Source: Kitasatospora purpeofusca (GTDB lineage: Bacteria > Actinomycetota > Actinomycetes > Streptomycetales > Streptomycetaceae). Taken from it: a stretch of DNA of 64,000 bases. Location of the stretch: the NCBI RefSeq assembly GCF_000718025.1, contig NZ_JODS01000005.1, positions 1-64,000 on the forward strand, written 5' to 3'. Position 1 is the stretch's first letter; the number at the start of each line of letters is the position of its first letter. Under the pieces are notes generated by a model. The model saw only the letters and a list, made by a program, of their open reading frames with translations, was not told the DNA's origin and did no database searches. This document shows, piece by piece, positions 25,808 through 35,149 of this stretch. Made by a program: the position numbers and the translations under genes.

Positions 25808-27082
25808 GTCGAGGACCTTGCCCAGGTCGACGAACTTGAAGCCGGTCGCCTCGCGGTCGCCGTCGCCGGGGGTCTCCTTGCCGTCCTGGACGACCAGCAG
25901 GCCATGGGGGTAGCGCGAGCCGAGGGGGGCGTTGAGGGCGGCGGCCCCGTCGCAGACCTCGGAGCCGTCGAGGGCGGTGGAGGCCGCCGTGATGCGGAAG
26001 GCGCCCTCGAACTCGTTGTCGTCGTCCCGCTCGCGGTCGTAGGCGACGAAGGTGTTGTCGCCCTGGCTGGAGGCGAGGAGGTAACCGTCGCCGTCCGGCT
26101 CGGTGACCAGGGTGAGGCCCTCGACGTCGGCCGTCAGGCGCTTGCCGCCGTAGCCCGGGTCGGCGCCCGGAGTGCACTCCTCGGTCTGCTCGTCGTAGGT
26201 GCCGGGCACGCCGTACTCGCGCACCTTGTCGATCAGTTCCGGCGTGCCGGTGAGGCCCGCGTCGATGCGCCAGATGCCGACGTCCTCCTGCCCCGCGTAC
26301 AGGGTGCCGTCCTCGGGGTCGACGACCATGCCCTCGACCTGGGGCAGTTCGCCCGGCTCGGCACAGGGCGTCCAGGCGGTGCCGTTCGGCAGCCGGAAGG
26401 AGGACGGCAGGTCGATCGTGCGGACCTGGCGGTAGTCCACCGTGCCGGTCGGAGTGGCGATCAGCTCCAGCAGGGCGAGGCTGGTGCGGTTGCGCCGGCT
26501 GACCACCGCGTAGGAGCGGCCGGTGCTGCGGTCGGTCCAGGTGGCCAGGCCGTAGGCGGTCTTCTGCTCGTTGATCTCGGCCTGGTCGGCGGAGAAGACC
26601 GGCCGCACACCGGGGTCGGTGATGTCGGTGAGCGGGCCACCGGGCTTGTCCCGGTCGATGCGGTAGATCCGCAGGCGGTCGTTGCCGCGGTCGCTGACCA
26701 CCGCGACGTCGGCGCGGCCGCCGCCCAGCGGCAGGCCCTGCACCAGGTCGACGTTGTTGAAGCGGCCGGGCTTGTCGTCGGCGCCGGGACCGGCGGGGGC
26801 GGGGATCGACTGCACCTGGCGGGCGTCCAGGTCGTAGACCCGCAGGCCGCCCTGCTTGGCGGTGGCGACGACCAGGCTGCGGCCCGGGTCGGCGGCGTTG
26901 CGCCAGATCGCCGGGTCGTCCGCGTTGGCATGGCCGCCGGCCTCGTCGTCGTACAGCGGCGCGGTCTCCGCCTTGGGGCGGATGCCGCTGATCGAGGAGG
27001 CCTGGGCCGGGAGGACGACGGAGGCCGCGAGGGCCGTGCAGAGCACAAGCGTCGAAGCACGAGCGATCGCACGTATCGTCAT
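25796..27082 (-). CDS. Secreted phytase, beta-propeller type
   Basis: 428 residues. Residues 1-~29 are a signal peptide (basic start, hydrophobic ASTLVLCTALAASVVLP, cleavage near AQA-SS). The mature part matches 3-phytase/beta-propeller phytases, calcium-dependent enzymes that remove phosphate from phytate outside the cell. Visible conserved blocks: ADDPAIWRN, NNVDLVQGL, AVVSDRGNDRLRIYRID, KTAYGLATW, QVEGMVVDPEDGTLYAGQED, EGLTLV and SQGDNTFVAYDR. Acidic and Asn residues in these loops are the usual Ca2+/phosphate ligands. AAGGAAG precedes the ATG. Such genes are often phosphate-starvation regulated, but no clear PHO box was found in the upstream gap. A 13-bp repeat crosses its stop codon. Confidence 0.9.
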   Translation of the reverse strand: MTIRAIARASTLVLCTALAASVVLPAQASSISGIRPKAETAPLYDDEAGGHANADDPAIWRNAADPGRSLVVATAKQGGLRVYDLDARQVQSIPAPAGPGADDKPGRFNNVDLVQGLPLGGGRADVAVVSDRGNDRLRIYRIDRDKPGGPLTDITDPGVRPVFSADQAEINEQKTAYGLATWTDRSTGRSYAVVSRRNRTSLALLELIATPTGTVDYRQVRTIDLPSSFRLPNGTAWTPCAEPGELPQVEGMVVDPEDGTLYAGQEDVGIWRIDAGLTGTPELIDKVREYGVPGTYDEQTEECTPGADPGYGGKRLTADVEGLTLVTEPDGDGYLLASSQGDNTFVAYDRERDDDNEFEGAFRITAASTALDGSEVCDGAAALNAPLGSRYPHGLLVVQDGKETPGDGDREATGFKFVDLGKVLDAID

Positions 27083-27301
27083 GTTTCTTCCTTTATGAGG
27101 GGTTTGCCCTGACAAGGAAGAAGTTCGCGGACGCATCTGCCGTACTCGCAGCCAAATGGTATCCGATAGCTGAACGCGTCGCGAAGGGTTCGGAGCGCCG
27201 GCATGCCCGGACGGGCGCTGCTGTGCACCCGACCCGCCGGGCCCGCCGAACTCGCCTGACCCATCGTCAACCACTCCCACCCGCACCTACCGTAGGACCA
27301 C

Positions 27302-28492
27302 ATGCGCACACTCCCCTCCCCACCGGACACGGCCGTGCGGCCCGACCGGGCCTTCAGCACCACGGCGGTTGCCGCGTCCTGCATCGGCTTCGTCCTGATC
27401 GGAGCCCTTCAATCGCTGTACGGACCGGCCCTGCCCGCCCTCCGCCAGGAGTTCGGGCTGTCGCCGTCGGGTGCCGGACTCGCGCTGAGCGCCCACTTCG
27501 TCGGCGGCGTCACCGGGGTCCTCGGCTTCGACCGGGCCTTCGGCCGGATCGGCAACCGGGCCCTGCTCGGCGTCTCCTACGCCCTGATGGCACTCGGCAG
27601 CGTCGCCTTCGCGTTCTCCCCCAACTGGCCGCTCGCACTCCTCGGCGCCCTGGTCACCGGCTTCGGCTTCGGCGGCATCGACTACGGCCTCAACCAGCTC
27701 TTCGCCACCGGTTTCGGGCGGCGCGGCCCCGCCATGCTCAACGCGCACTTCGGCATCGGCGCGATAGGCGGCCCGGTCCTGATCGGCCTGCTCGGAGCCG
27801 ACCGCTACCCGGCCGTCTTCACGGCCTTCGCAGTGATGGCGGCGCTGCTGCTGATACCGCTCGGCGGCGTACGCGACCGGACCCCCGGGGGCCTGCCCGC
27901 AGGCGGGTCCGGGCACCCCGCGAACCTACCGGCCCGCCGGACCGCCACCCTGCTCACCGTCTTCGTGGTGCTCTACGTGCTGCACGTCGGAGTGGAGGCC
28001 GGAGTCGGCGGCTGGGAGCCGACCCATCTGGAGGCCGTGGGCTACGGCACCACGCTCGCCGCCTCGGCGACCTCCGTCTACTGGCTGATGCTGACGCTGG
28101 GCCGCTTCCTGGTGGCGCCGCTGACGCTGCGCTGGTCGGAGCCGGCCATCATCGCCGTCAGCTGCGCCGGCACGGCTGTCTGCCTGCTGGCCGCCGTGCT
28201 GCCCGGCCTCGCCCCGTACGCGTACGCGGGCGTGGGCCTGTTCATCGCACCGATCTTCCCCACCGGGCTGCCCTGGCTGCGGCGCACCGTGCCCGCGGCG
28301 CAGCGGGCCGGAGCACTGGTGATCGCCGCATCGATGGTCGGCGGGGTGGCGGCCGGCCCGGCACTCGGAAAGACCATCGAGCTGTTCGAGGTGCGGACGG
28401 TGCCGGCTGTGCTGTTCGTCCTGGCCGCGGCCTGCCTGGCCGCCACCTGGTGGCTGACCCGGGCGACCCGCCCGCCCCTAGAGGCGGCTTGA
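27302..28492 (+). CDS. MFS transporter
   Basis: 396 residues with about 12 membrane helices. The N-terminal half has FVLIGALQSLYGPALPALRQEF and GFGFGGIDYGLNQLF, resembling the FucP/sugar-type and Mfsd4-like branch of the major facilitator superfamily rather than the DHA2 drug exporters elsewhere in this window. Substrate cannot be inferred. The ATG has only a weak AGGA upstream. It diverges from the phytase gene across ~220 bases. Confidence 0.83.
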   Translation: MRTLPSPPDTAVRPDRAFSTTAVAASCIGFVLIGALQSLYGPALPALRQEFGLSPSGAGLALSAHFVGGVTGVLGFDRAFGRIGNRALLGVSYALMALGSVAFAFSPNWPLALLGALVTGFGFGGIDYGLNQLFATGFGRRGPAMLNAHFGIGAIGGPVLIGLLGADRYPAVFTAFAVMAALLLIPLGGVRDRTPGGLPAGGSGHPANLPARRTATLLTVFVVLYVLHVGVEAGVGGWEPTHLEAVGYGTTLAASATSVYWLMLTLGRFLVAPLTLRWSEPAIIAVSCAGTAVCLLAAVLPGLAPYAYAGVGLFIAPIFPTGLPWLRRTVPAAQRAGALVIAASMVGGVAAGPALGKTIELFEVRTVPAVLFVLAAACLAATWWLTRATRPPLEAA

Positions 28493-28522
28493 GCCGCTGC
28501 TGCCGTAAGGCACCGTCAGCTG

Positions 28523-29188
28523 ATGGTCAGCATCTGGCACCCCGCCCGCGGCGGCGCGGCCCGCTCCACTGCTCCCTGGATGCCTCCGGCGGCGGCCGAC
28601 CGGTACCTGGGCCTCCTCGGCCTGCCTCCCGGCCGGGTACGGCTGGGAGGCACCCACGGCCACGAGGGCGCTCCCGTCGGCGGTCCACCGGGCCCCCTGC
28701 CCGTCGTGCTCTACTCCCCCGGCGCCGACGCGTCACGGTCGTTCGGCACCGGCATCGTGGAGGACCTCTCCAGTCACGGGTTTGCGGTGGTCACCGTCGA
28801 CCACACCTACGACGCGGCGGCGGTCGCCTTCCACGGCGGACGCGTCGAGACGAATCCGCCGGGCGGGATCAGCGACTACACCAAGGCCCTCCCAGTCCGT
28901 ACCGCCGACATCCGCTTCGCCCTGGACCGGCTCGCCGTCCTCCGCTCGGGCGGCCACCCCGGCGTCTGCCGCACCCCGCTGCCCGCAGGCCTGCGCGGGG
29001 CGCTCGACCTGCGGCGGGTGTGCAGGCATCCGTCCGGGCGAGCCAACATCCGGCCTGAGCAGGGCAGATGGGATTCTCCGCAGGATCACCTCCGGCCGTA
29101 TGGCATGTTCTTGCCTACGGCGCATGCGGTGCCGCAGCCGGATCGTTCGCCGACGCCCCTCGATCCCACGCAAGGACGGCCGAGATGA
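28523..29188 (+). pseudogene. Truncated alpha/beta hydrolase (PAF-acetylhydrolase-like)
   Basis: The first ~165 residues match the N-terminal half of actinobacterial lipase/PAF-acetylhydrolase-like enzymes: LPVVLYSPGADASRSFGTG, then EDLSSHGFAVVTVDHTYDAA and RTADIRFALDRLA. Where the nucleophile elbow GHSxGG should follow LDLRRV, the frame runs into unrelated basic sequence (CRHPSGRANIRPEQ). The catalytic serine, acid and histidine are all missing. It starts ~30 bases after the MFS gene and runs to the start of the ABC gene, so a deletion probably joined it to that region. Confidence 0.7.
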
Positions 29189-30969
29189 TACGTGGAGCAG
29201 ACCTGCCGAAAGGCGCGCGCCGGGTTCCCTACGAGTCCCCGGGCCTGCCGGACCACCGGAGCCCGCTGCGGTTCCTGTGGTGGCTGACGACGAGTCAGTA
29301 CCGGCGGGTGCTGCTCGGCGCCTTGTGGGGCACGACGTGGATGTGTGCGCTCATGCTTCCGCCGTACCTGTTGTCGAGGACGATCGACGAGGGGCTGGAG
29401 GCGCGGGACACCGGGATGCTGCTCCTGTGGACCGGAGCCGTGGTCGTCACCGGGGCCGGGACGGCGCTCCTCGGCATCCTGCGGCACCGCACCATGACGC
29501 GCATCCGGGCGGACGCGGCCTACCGGACGGTCCAGGTCGTCACGCGCCACGTCACCCGGCTGGGGTCGGCGCTGCCGCGACAGGTGTCCGCGGGTGAGCT
29601 CACACACCTCCACGTCGGCGACATCGGCAGGATCGCCCAGACCCTGACCGTCACCGGACCCGGCGTCGGCGCGGTCGTCGCCTATGCCGCGACCGCCGTC
29701 CTGCTGGTCCGGATCTCGGCCGTCATCGCCGTGGTGGTCCTGCTCGGAGTCCCGGCCCTGGCCCTGACCGTCGGCCCGCTGCTGGGCAGGCTGCACGGCG
29801 CCGAAGGCCGCTACCGCGAGGACCAGGGTGCTCTGACCTCTCTCGCCGGCGACATGGTGGCCGGCCTGGGCGTCCTCAACGGGATCGGCGGCAAGGCCCT
29901 GTTCGCCGCGCGGTACCGGGAACGCTCCCGGGCGCTGGTCCCCCTCGGGTACCGCGTCGCTGCCATCACCAGCTGGGTCCAGACACTCACCGCGTGCCTG
30001 CCCACGGTCTTCCTTGCCGTGGTGACGTGGATCAGCGCGCGGATGGCGGCCAGTGGGGCCATCACCGTAGGTGAACTGGTGGCGGTCTACGGATACGTCG
30101 CCGCTCTGCTGGTGCCCGTCTCGTCCTTGATCGAAGGGGCCGACGACCTGCCGCGCGGGCTCGTCTCCGCACGGCGGGTGGTCGACATCCTGGCGCTCGC
30201 GCCGGCTCCCGGGGGGCACCGGACCCGGCTCGACCCCCCGGCCGCTCCCGGCCCGCTGCGCGACCCCGCGTCGGGCCTGGTGGTGGCCCCGGGGAAGGTG
30301 ACGGCCCTGGTCGGCGCCCGTCCCGACGAGCCGCGCGCCGTGCTGGACCGGCTGGCCGGCTACACGGACTCCGAGGCCTCCTGGGGTGACTTCGAGCTGT
30401 CCGACTGGGACCGCACGGCTCTCAGGCGGCACATTCTGCTCGCGGACAACGATGCCTATGTGTTCCCGGGCTCCCTGCGTTCCGTCGTCTCCGGCAGCAC
30501 CGACCGCTCCGACGAGGACATCCGGCGGGCGCTGCACGCCGCCGCAGCGGAGGACATCGTCGACGCGCTCCCCGACGGGCTCGACACCCGCCTGGAGAAC
30601 CAGGCCCGCAACGTCTCGGGAGGTCAGCGCCAGCGGCTGCGGCTGACCCGGGCCCTGCTCGCGGATCCGGCCGTGCTCCTGCTCGTGGAACCGACGTCGG
30701 CGCTGGACGCGCACACGGAGGCGACCGTCGCCGCCCGGGTGGCGGCGCACCGGCGCGGGCGGACAACCCTCGTCGTCAGCACCTCGCCGCTCGTGCTCGG
30801 CCGGGCCGACGAAGTCGCCTACCTCGTCGACGGAAAGGTGCGGGTGGCCGGTACGCACCGGGAGCTCCTCGCCGACCAGCCGGGATACGCGGCACTGGTG
30901 TTCCGCGGCAGCACCGGGATCCCCGGCGAGGCCGCCGTCGCACAGCCCGTGGAAGGACAGTCCCGATGA
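29185..30969 (+). CDS. ABC exporter subunit with degenerate ATP site
   Basis: 594 residues: six-helix type-I exporter domain (~30-325) then a nucleotide-binding domain. The signature motif is intact (NVSGGQRQRLRLTRALL, ~477), but the Walker A position reads VGARPDEPRA with no GKS/T (~372), Walker B reads LLLVEPTS (Asp missing, Glu kept), and the switch histidine is lost (VVSTSPL). It can therefore supply the signature but not bind ATP at its own Walker site. The next gene has the reverse pattern, so the two should form a heterodimer with one working site. ATG chosen with AAGGAC upstream. The stop overlaps the partner's ATG (ATGA). Confidence 0.9.
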   Translation: MIRGADLPKGARRVPYESPGLPDHRSPLRFLWWLTTSQYRRVLLGALWGTTWMCALMLPPYLLSRTIDEGLEARDTGMLLLWTGAVVVTGAGTALLGILRHRTMTRIRADAAYRTVQVVTRHVTRLGSALPRQVSAGELTHLHVGDIGRIAQTLTVTGPGVGAVVAYAATAVLLVRISAVIAVVVLLGVPALALTVGPLLGRLHGAEGRYREDQGALTSLAGDMVAGLGVLNGIGGKALFAARYRERSRALVPLGYRVAAITSWVQTLTACLPTVFLAVVTWISARMAASGAITVGELVAVYGYVAALLVPVSSLIEGADDLPRGLVSARRVVDILALAPAPGGHRTRLDPPAAPGPLRDPASGLVVAPGKVTALVGARPDEPRAVLDRLAGYTDSEASWGDFELSDWDRTALRRHILLADNDAYVFPGSLRSVVSGSTDRSDEDIRRALHAAAAEDIVDALPDGLDTRLENQARNVSGGQRQRLRLTRALLADPAVLLLVEPTSALDAHTEATVAARVAAHRRGRTTLVVSTSPLVLGRADEVAYLVDGKVRVAGTHRELLADQPGYAALVFRGSTGIPGEAAVAQPVEGQSR

Positions 30970-32726
30970 GCGGCTCCAGCAGGACGCCCCGCCTGCCGAT
31001 CGCCGATGCCAGGACGGTTCGCCGGGCCGGCCGGCAGCTGTTGCGGGACGACTCGGGCGCCGTCTGCGCGATGCTGCTGCTGACATGCCTCGCCGCGCTC
31101 GCCGGCGCGGCCGGTCCCTGGCTCCTCGGCCGCATCGTGACCGGGGCCGAGTCCGGTGACCTGTCCGCCTCCGCCGTCGACGGACTGGCCGCGGCGGTGC
31201 TGGGCTGCTCGGCGGCCCGACTGGTGCTGTCGCGCTACGCGCGAGGCCTCTCCCACCGCTTCGGCGAGCGCGCGCTCGCCGGGCTCCGCGAGGAGGTCGT
31301 CGAGCGCACCCTCGCGCTGCCGGGGCGGGTCGCGGACGAGGTGGGCACCGGTGATCTGGTCACGCGGACCACCCTGGACGTCTCGACCGTCGCGACCACG
31401 CTGCGCACCGCGGCTCCGGACATGTTCGTCTCCGGCGTCCAGGTCGTGTTCGTCCTCGCCGCGGTCTTCCTCCTGGACCCGCTGCTCGGTCTCTGCTCGG
31501 TCGTGGGACTGCCGATCGTGTGGGGCGTGAGCCGCTGGTACCTCGCGCGCTCCCGCGACGCCTACCTCGCGGAGGGAGCGGCCGCCGGCGAGGTCTCCGA
31601 GATCCTCGACTCCACCGCGCACGGCGCCCGTACCGTCGAGGCCTACGGGCTGCGCGAACTGCGGAACAGCGCCCTCGACCAGGCCGTCGACACCGCCTAC
31701 CGCGCCGGCATGCGCACCCTCGCCCTGCGGACGGTGCTGTTCCCGGTCACGGAGTTCGCGCACACGCTGCCCATGGCGCTCATCCTGCTCGTGGGCGGGT
31801 TCGGCCACCTCAACGGCGCGATCCCCCTGGGAGCCGTGGTGGCGGGCAGCCTGTACATGTGGCAGTTGGTCGACCCGCTCAACCAGCTGCTCGTCCAGGT
31901 CGAACAACTGCAGCGCAGCGGCGCCTCGTTCGCCCGCATCAAGGGTGTCGGGCTGGTGTCGCACACAGCCGGCGCCGCTGTGCCGGACCCGGTGGACGAC
32001 GTCATCGAGGTCAAGGGCGTGGGGTATTCCTACGTCCCCGGGCAGGAGATCCTCAAGGACGTGGAGCTGCTGGTCCGTCCCGGTGAACGGCTGGCGGTGG
32101 TCGGCCGGTCGGGAGCCGGCAAGTCCACCCTCGGCAAGCTGCTGTCCGGTGCGGACGTCCCTGACACGGGCCACGTGCTGGTCGGCGGCGTGCCCGTCGC
32201 CGACCAGGCCGCGGCGGGCGGACTGGGCAACCGCATCGTCCTCCTCACGCAACAGCACCACGTGTTCATGGGCACCCTGCGCGACAACATGACCATGGCC
32301 GCGCCCGAGGCCGACGACGAGGCCGTGCTCGCGGCCCTGAGGTCGGTGGAAGCGGACTGGGTGGCCGAACTGCCGGCGGGCCTGGACACCCCGCTGGGCT
32401 CGGGCGGAGTCGAACTGGAGCCCGCCCAGGCACAGCAGCTCACCCTGGCCAGGGTGCATCTGGCGGACCCGCACACCCTGATCCTGGACGAGGCCACCTC
32501 GCTGCTCGACCCGACGACGGCCCGGCAGGCGGAGCGGGCCGTGGCCGCCGTCCGGTCGGGCCGCACCGTCATCGCCATCGCCCACCGGCTGCAGACCGCG
32601 CACGACGCCGATCGCATCGCCGTCATGGAGTCCGGCCGCATCGTCGAGCTGGGCACCCACGACGAGTTGGTCGGCGCGGGCGGACCGTACGCGGAGCTGT
32701 GGCGGTCGTGGAACGGCGAGAGCTGA
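30966..32726 (+). CDS. ABC exporter subunit with intact Walker motifs, degenerate signature
   Basis: 586 residues with an N-terminal six-helix exporter domain and a C-terminal ATPase. Walker A GRSGAGKST (~377), Walker B TLILDEATS (~505) and the switch region IAHRLQT (~537) are all canonical, but the LSGGQ signature is replaced by LEPAQAQQL (~482). Together with its coupled neighbour it makes one canonical composite ATP site and one dead one, the extreme form of the TM287/288-type asymmetric exporter. Substrate unknown; peptides, lipids and drugs are typical. The following methyltransferase operon starts ~440 bases downstream. Confidence 0.9.
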   Translation: MSGSSRTPRLPIADARTVRRAGRQLLRDDSGAVCAMLLLTCLAALAGAAGPWLLGRIVTGAESGDLSASAVDGLAAAVLGCSAARLVLSRYARGLSHRFGERALAGLREEVVERTLALPGRVADEVGTGDLVTRTTLDVSTVATTLRTAAPDMFVSGVQVVFVLAAVFLLDPLLGLCSVVGLPIVWGVSRWYLARSRDAYLAEGAAAGEVSEILDSTAHGARTVEAYGLRELRNSALDQAVDTAYRAGMRTLALRTVLFPVTEFAHTLPMALILLVGGFGHLNGAIPLGAVVAGSLYMWQLVDPLNQLLVQVEQLQRSGASFARIKGVGLVSHTAGAAVPDPVDDVIEVKGVGYSYVPGQEILKDVELLVRPGERLAVVGRSGAGKSTLGKLLSGADVPDTGHVLVGGVPVADQAAAGGLGNRIVLLTQQHHVFMGTLRDNMTMAAPEADDEAVLAALRSVEADWVAELPAGLDTPLGSGGVELEPAQAQQLTLARVHLADPHTLILDEATSLLDPTTARQAERAVAAVRSGRTVIAIAHRLQTAHDADRIAVMESGRIVELGTHDELVGAGGPYAELWRSWNGES

Positions 32727-33164
32727 GTCCGCCGGGGTTCCCCTGTCCGCCATTGCCGCCGGTGAGGGTGGTCCGCGTGATCCGGCCGGCCGCGTCGTGC
32801 GGAGGGCAGCCGTCCCCGGTTCCGGGGAAACGGTCGGGACGGGACAGCACCGGTGTGGCCGGAGTTCCGGAAGTGACCTCATGGGACATTCCATGCGTAT
32901 TGTATGAATGATAAATACCCGGGTTTCAGGTCTGGCGATTTTCGCCAGTGCGGGAATACCCTCTACCGCGAGAGTCGCACCAGCCCGGCGGTGACGGATC
33001 GAGCCCCGCCCACGGACTCTCCTCGACAGATCTTTCCAGTGCCGTCATTTCGTGGCGGCCCCCCATGCGTTCGGCCCGGCCCGGGCCAGGGACAACACCT
33101 GTCCACCGGCCCCCGCCGCGGCATGCCAGAGCAACAGCACGGACCAAGAAACAAATGAGGCGAC
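32727..33164. other. Gap with AT-rich promoter-like island and hairpin
   Basis: The segment 32885-32925 is strikingly AT-rich for this genome (TATTGTATGAATGATAAAT) and is followed by a perfect hairpin, CTGGCGA-TTT-TCGCCAG (32932-32948). It is the likely promoter and leader of the methyltransferase operon. An 84-codon frame beginning at 32904 has no ribosome binding site and was not accepted. Confidence 0.5.
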
Positions 33165-33932
33165 ATGAGCAGTCAATTCGACGGCCTGGCGCAGATGTAC
33201 GAGGACATGTTCGCCCTGCCGTGGCGGAAGGACCTCGAATCCCACAGCGTACTGGCGGCCCTGGGGCGCGTCCGGGGCGAACGCGTCCTGGACCTCGGGT
33301 GCGGGACCGGCCTCTATTCGCGCCTGCTGAAGGCGCAGGGGGCCGAACTGGTGGTGGGTCAGGACGTGTCGGAGGGCATGCTCTCCTACGCGAGGGCGCA
33401 GGAGCCCGCCGGCCGCCGGGGCATCGAGTACGTCCACACGCTGTCCCCCGCCCTGGAGGGGACCTTCGACGCCGTGCTCGGCGTCTACGTCCTCCCCTAC
33501 GCCGAGCAGTACGCGGAACTCGTGGAGCTGTGCGGGCTGGCGGCGCGGGCGCTGAGGCCCGGCGGCAGGTTCGTCACCCTGCCGGTCAACCCCGACTACG
33601 ACGGCAGGCGCGAGTACTACGAGCGCTACGGGCTGCGGCTGTTCGACGCCGAGCCGCGGTTCGACGCCTCGAAGGTGACCCTGGAGCTGGAGTTCGGCCC
33701 GTACCAGGAGACGATCACGGCCCGGTACTGGAGCCGGGAGGCGTTGGAGGGCGCGCTGGCCGAGGCGGGCTTCACCGACATCGGCTGGCCCCCGTTCCAG
33801 GTCTCGGAGCAGGGGATGCGTGAGCACGGCGAAGGCTTCTGGGGGCCGTACCTGCGCTCGCCGCACGCCTCGCTGATCACCTGCGTGAAGGGTGCCGCCG
33901 CGCCTGCCGTGAAGGGTGCGGCCGCGCCGTGA
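33165..33932 (+). CDS. Class I SAM-dependent methyltransferase
   Basis: 255 residues. Motif I VLDLGCGTGLYS (~42-53) binds S-adenosylmethionine; GQDVSEGMLSYA gives the ribose-binding acid; ALRPGGRFV is the post-motif strand. The start FDGLAQMYED and the late SREALEGALAEAGFTDI are typical of the UbiE/ToxA-like small-molecule methyltransferases. Acceptor unknown. The ATG has GAGG five bases upstream. The last codons are a 24-bp in-frame duplication (VKGAAAP twice). Its stop overlaps the next gene's GTG (GTGA), so it leads a coupled operon. Confidence 0.88.
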   Translation: MSSQFDGLAQMYEDMFALPWRKDLESHSVLAALGRVRGERVLDLGCGTGLYSRLLKAQGAELVVGQDVSEGMLSYARAQEPAGRRGIEYVHTLSPALEGTFDAVLGVYVLPYAEQYAELVELCGLAARALRPGGRFVTLPVNPDYDGRREYYERYGLRLFDAEPRFDASKVTLELEFGPYQETITARYWSREALEGALAEAGFTDIGWPPFQVSEQGMREHGEGFWGPYLRSPHASLITCVKGAAAPAVKGAAAP

Positions 33933-35116
33933 ACGTGCTCCGCGCACCGACCGCGGTGGCGGTCGGCACCCGTGTCCACCCCGACTCACACGGCGTCGAC
34001 TCCGCCGCCTGGGACCGCCTGGTCGGCGCCGACAACTTCTACGGCAGCCACCGCTGGGTGCGCTCCACCCACCTGGCCTCCGGTGGGGCCCCGGTCGTCA
34101 CCGCCTCCGCGTCCGGTGTCCTGCTCGGCGCGCTGCCGACCTGGCCCGGCGAGGTCGGCGGCGACGAGATGTTCTCGCTGCCCGGCATCCTGCCCGACCT
34201 GGCCGCCGACGGTGGCGGCGGCGCTGGCAGGCAGCTCTGGCTCGGCACCCGGCGCTCGGTCCGCAACGAGCTGCTGTGCGTCCGCGGGCCGCAGCGGCGC
34301 CCTGTCCTGAGGGCCCTCCTGGGCCGGGCGCTGGACCTCGCCTCCGACCGGGGCGACGACGGAGTGGTGATGGCCTACCTCGCCGGCGAGGACGCCCTGG
34401 AGCTGGCGGCGGCCCACCCCCGGGCCCGCGCGCTGCTGCACTCCGCCGACACCTACCTGCCCGTACCGCCGGGCGGCGCCGGAGAGTTGTCGGCCCGCGC
34501 CGACCAGCACAGCCGGACCCGGCGCAGGAGCGAGATGCGCGCCTTCCAGCGCACCGGAACGGTCGTCAAGACCAGTCGGCTCACCGAGGACCTCGTCCCC
34601 CGCGTCGCCGAGCTGATCGCCCAGAACCGCACCCGCCACGGCAGTTCCGGCGGTCCGCAGGCGGTGCTCGACGCCCTGAACGCCCAGCGTGCCACCGGCC
34701 TGCTCGACGACGCCGTGGCGTTCCTGGGCCTGCGCGGCCCCGACCTGGTGGCCGCGACCGTCTGCTACGAGCACGGGGACCAGCTGTACGCCCGCTACTT
34801 CGGCTACGACTACACCCGGACCGCTCCCACCAACGAGTACTTCCTGCTGACCTACCACGCGCCCCTCGACTACGCCGCCGAGTGCGGCTTCCGGCGCTAC
34901 CGGACGGCGATCTCCGCGTGGGACGTCAAGGTGCGCCGCGGTGCCCGGCTCACCCCCCTCGCCGCCGTGGTGCTGCCGCTGCGCGGCGCCGTCTGCACAC
35001 CCGCCCGTCAGCGCGAGCACAACATCACCGCCGCCGGGCGCTGGCGGGAACTGGCTCGGACCCACCCGCTGGCCATGGGGCCGGAGTGGGCCTGCTGGGA
35101 CTCACCGCTGCCCTGA
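33929..35116 (+). CDS. FemAB-like/GNAT acyltransferase (peptidogalycan-biosynthesis family)
   Basis: 395 residues matching the PF04339-type family: two GNAT-like folds, with GADNFYGSHRWV near the start, LYARYFGYDYTRTAPTNEYFLLTYH in the second fold (in pieces) and the closing RHPLAMGPEW-like block (HPLAMGPEWACW). Relatives transfer aminoacyl groups, some from aminoacyl-tRNA, to peptidoglycan or to small natural products. The acceptor is unknown. It is translationally coupled to the methyltransferase, and that pairing plus the exporter upstream hints at a biosynthetic rather than a cell-wall job; this is inference. Confidence 0.8.
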   Translation: MNVLRAPTAVAVGTRVHPDSHGVDSAAWDRLVGADNFYGSHRWVRSTHLASGGAPVVTASASGVLLGALPTWPGEVGGDEMFSLPGILPDLAADGGGGAGRQLWLGTRRSVRNELLCVRGPQRRPVLRALLGRALDLASDRGDDGVVMAYLAGEDALELAAAHPRARALLHSADTYLPVPPGGAGELSARADQHSRTRRRSEMRAFQRTGTVVKTSRLTEDLVPRVAELIAQNRTRHGSSGGPQAVLDALNAQRATGLLDDAVAFLGLRGPDLVAATVCYEHGDQLYARYFGYDYTRTAPTNEYFLLTYHAPLDYAAECGFRRYRTAISAWDVKVRRGARLTPLAAVVLPLRGAVCTPARQREHNITAAGRWRELARTHPLAMGPEWACWDSPLP

Positions 35117-35149
35117 CCCGAGAACCGTGATCCAGGGAAGGAAACGCTC

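Noticed and set aside
27083..27301. PHO box in front of the phytase gene
   Set aside because: Only one loose GTTCA-type half-site was seen; the 11-bp direct repeats needed for PhoP binding are absent.
32904..33158. An 84-codon frame in the AT-rich gap before the methyltransferase, considered as a RiPP precursor
   Set aside because: No ribosome binding site, no leader/core pattern, and it contains the promoter-like AT-rich region. No RiPP enzymes are nearby.
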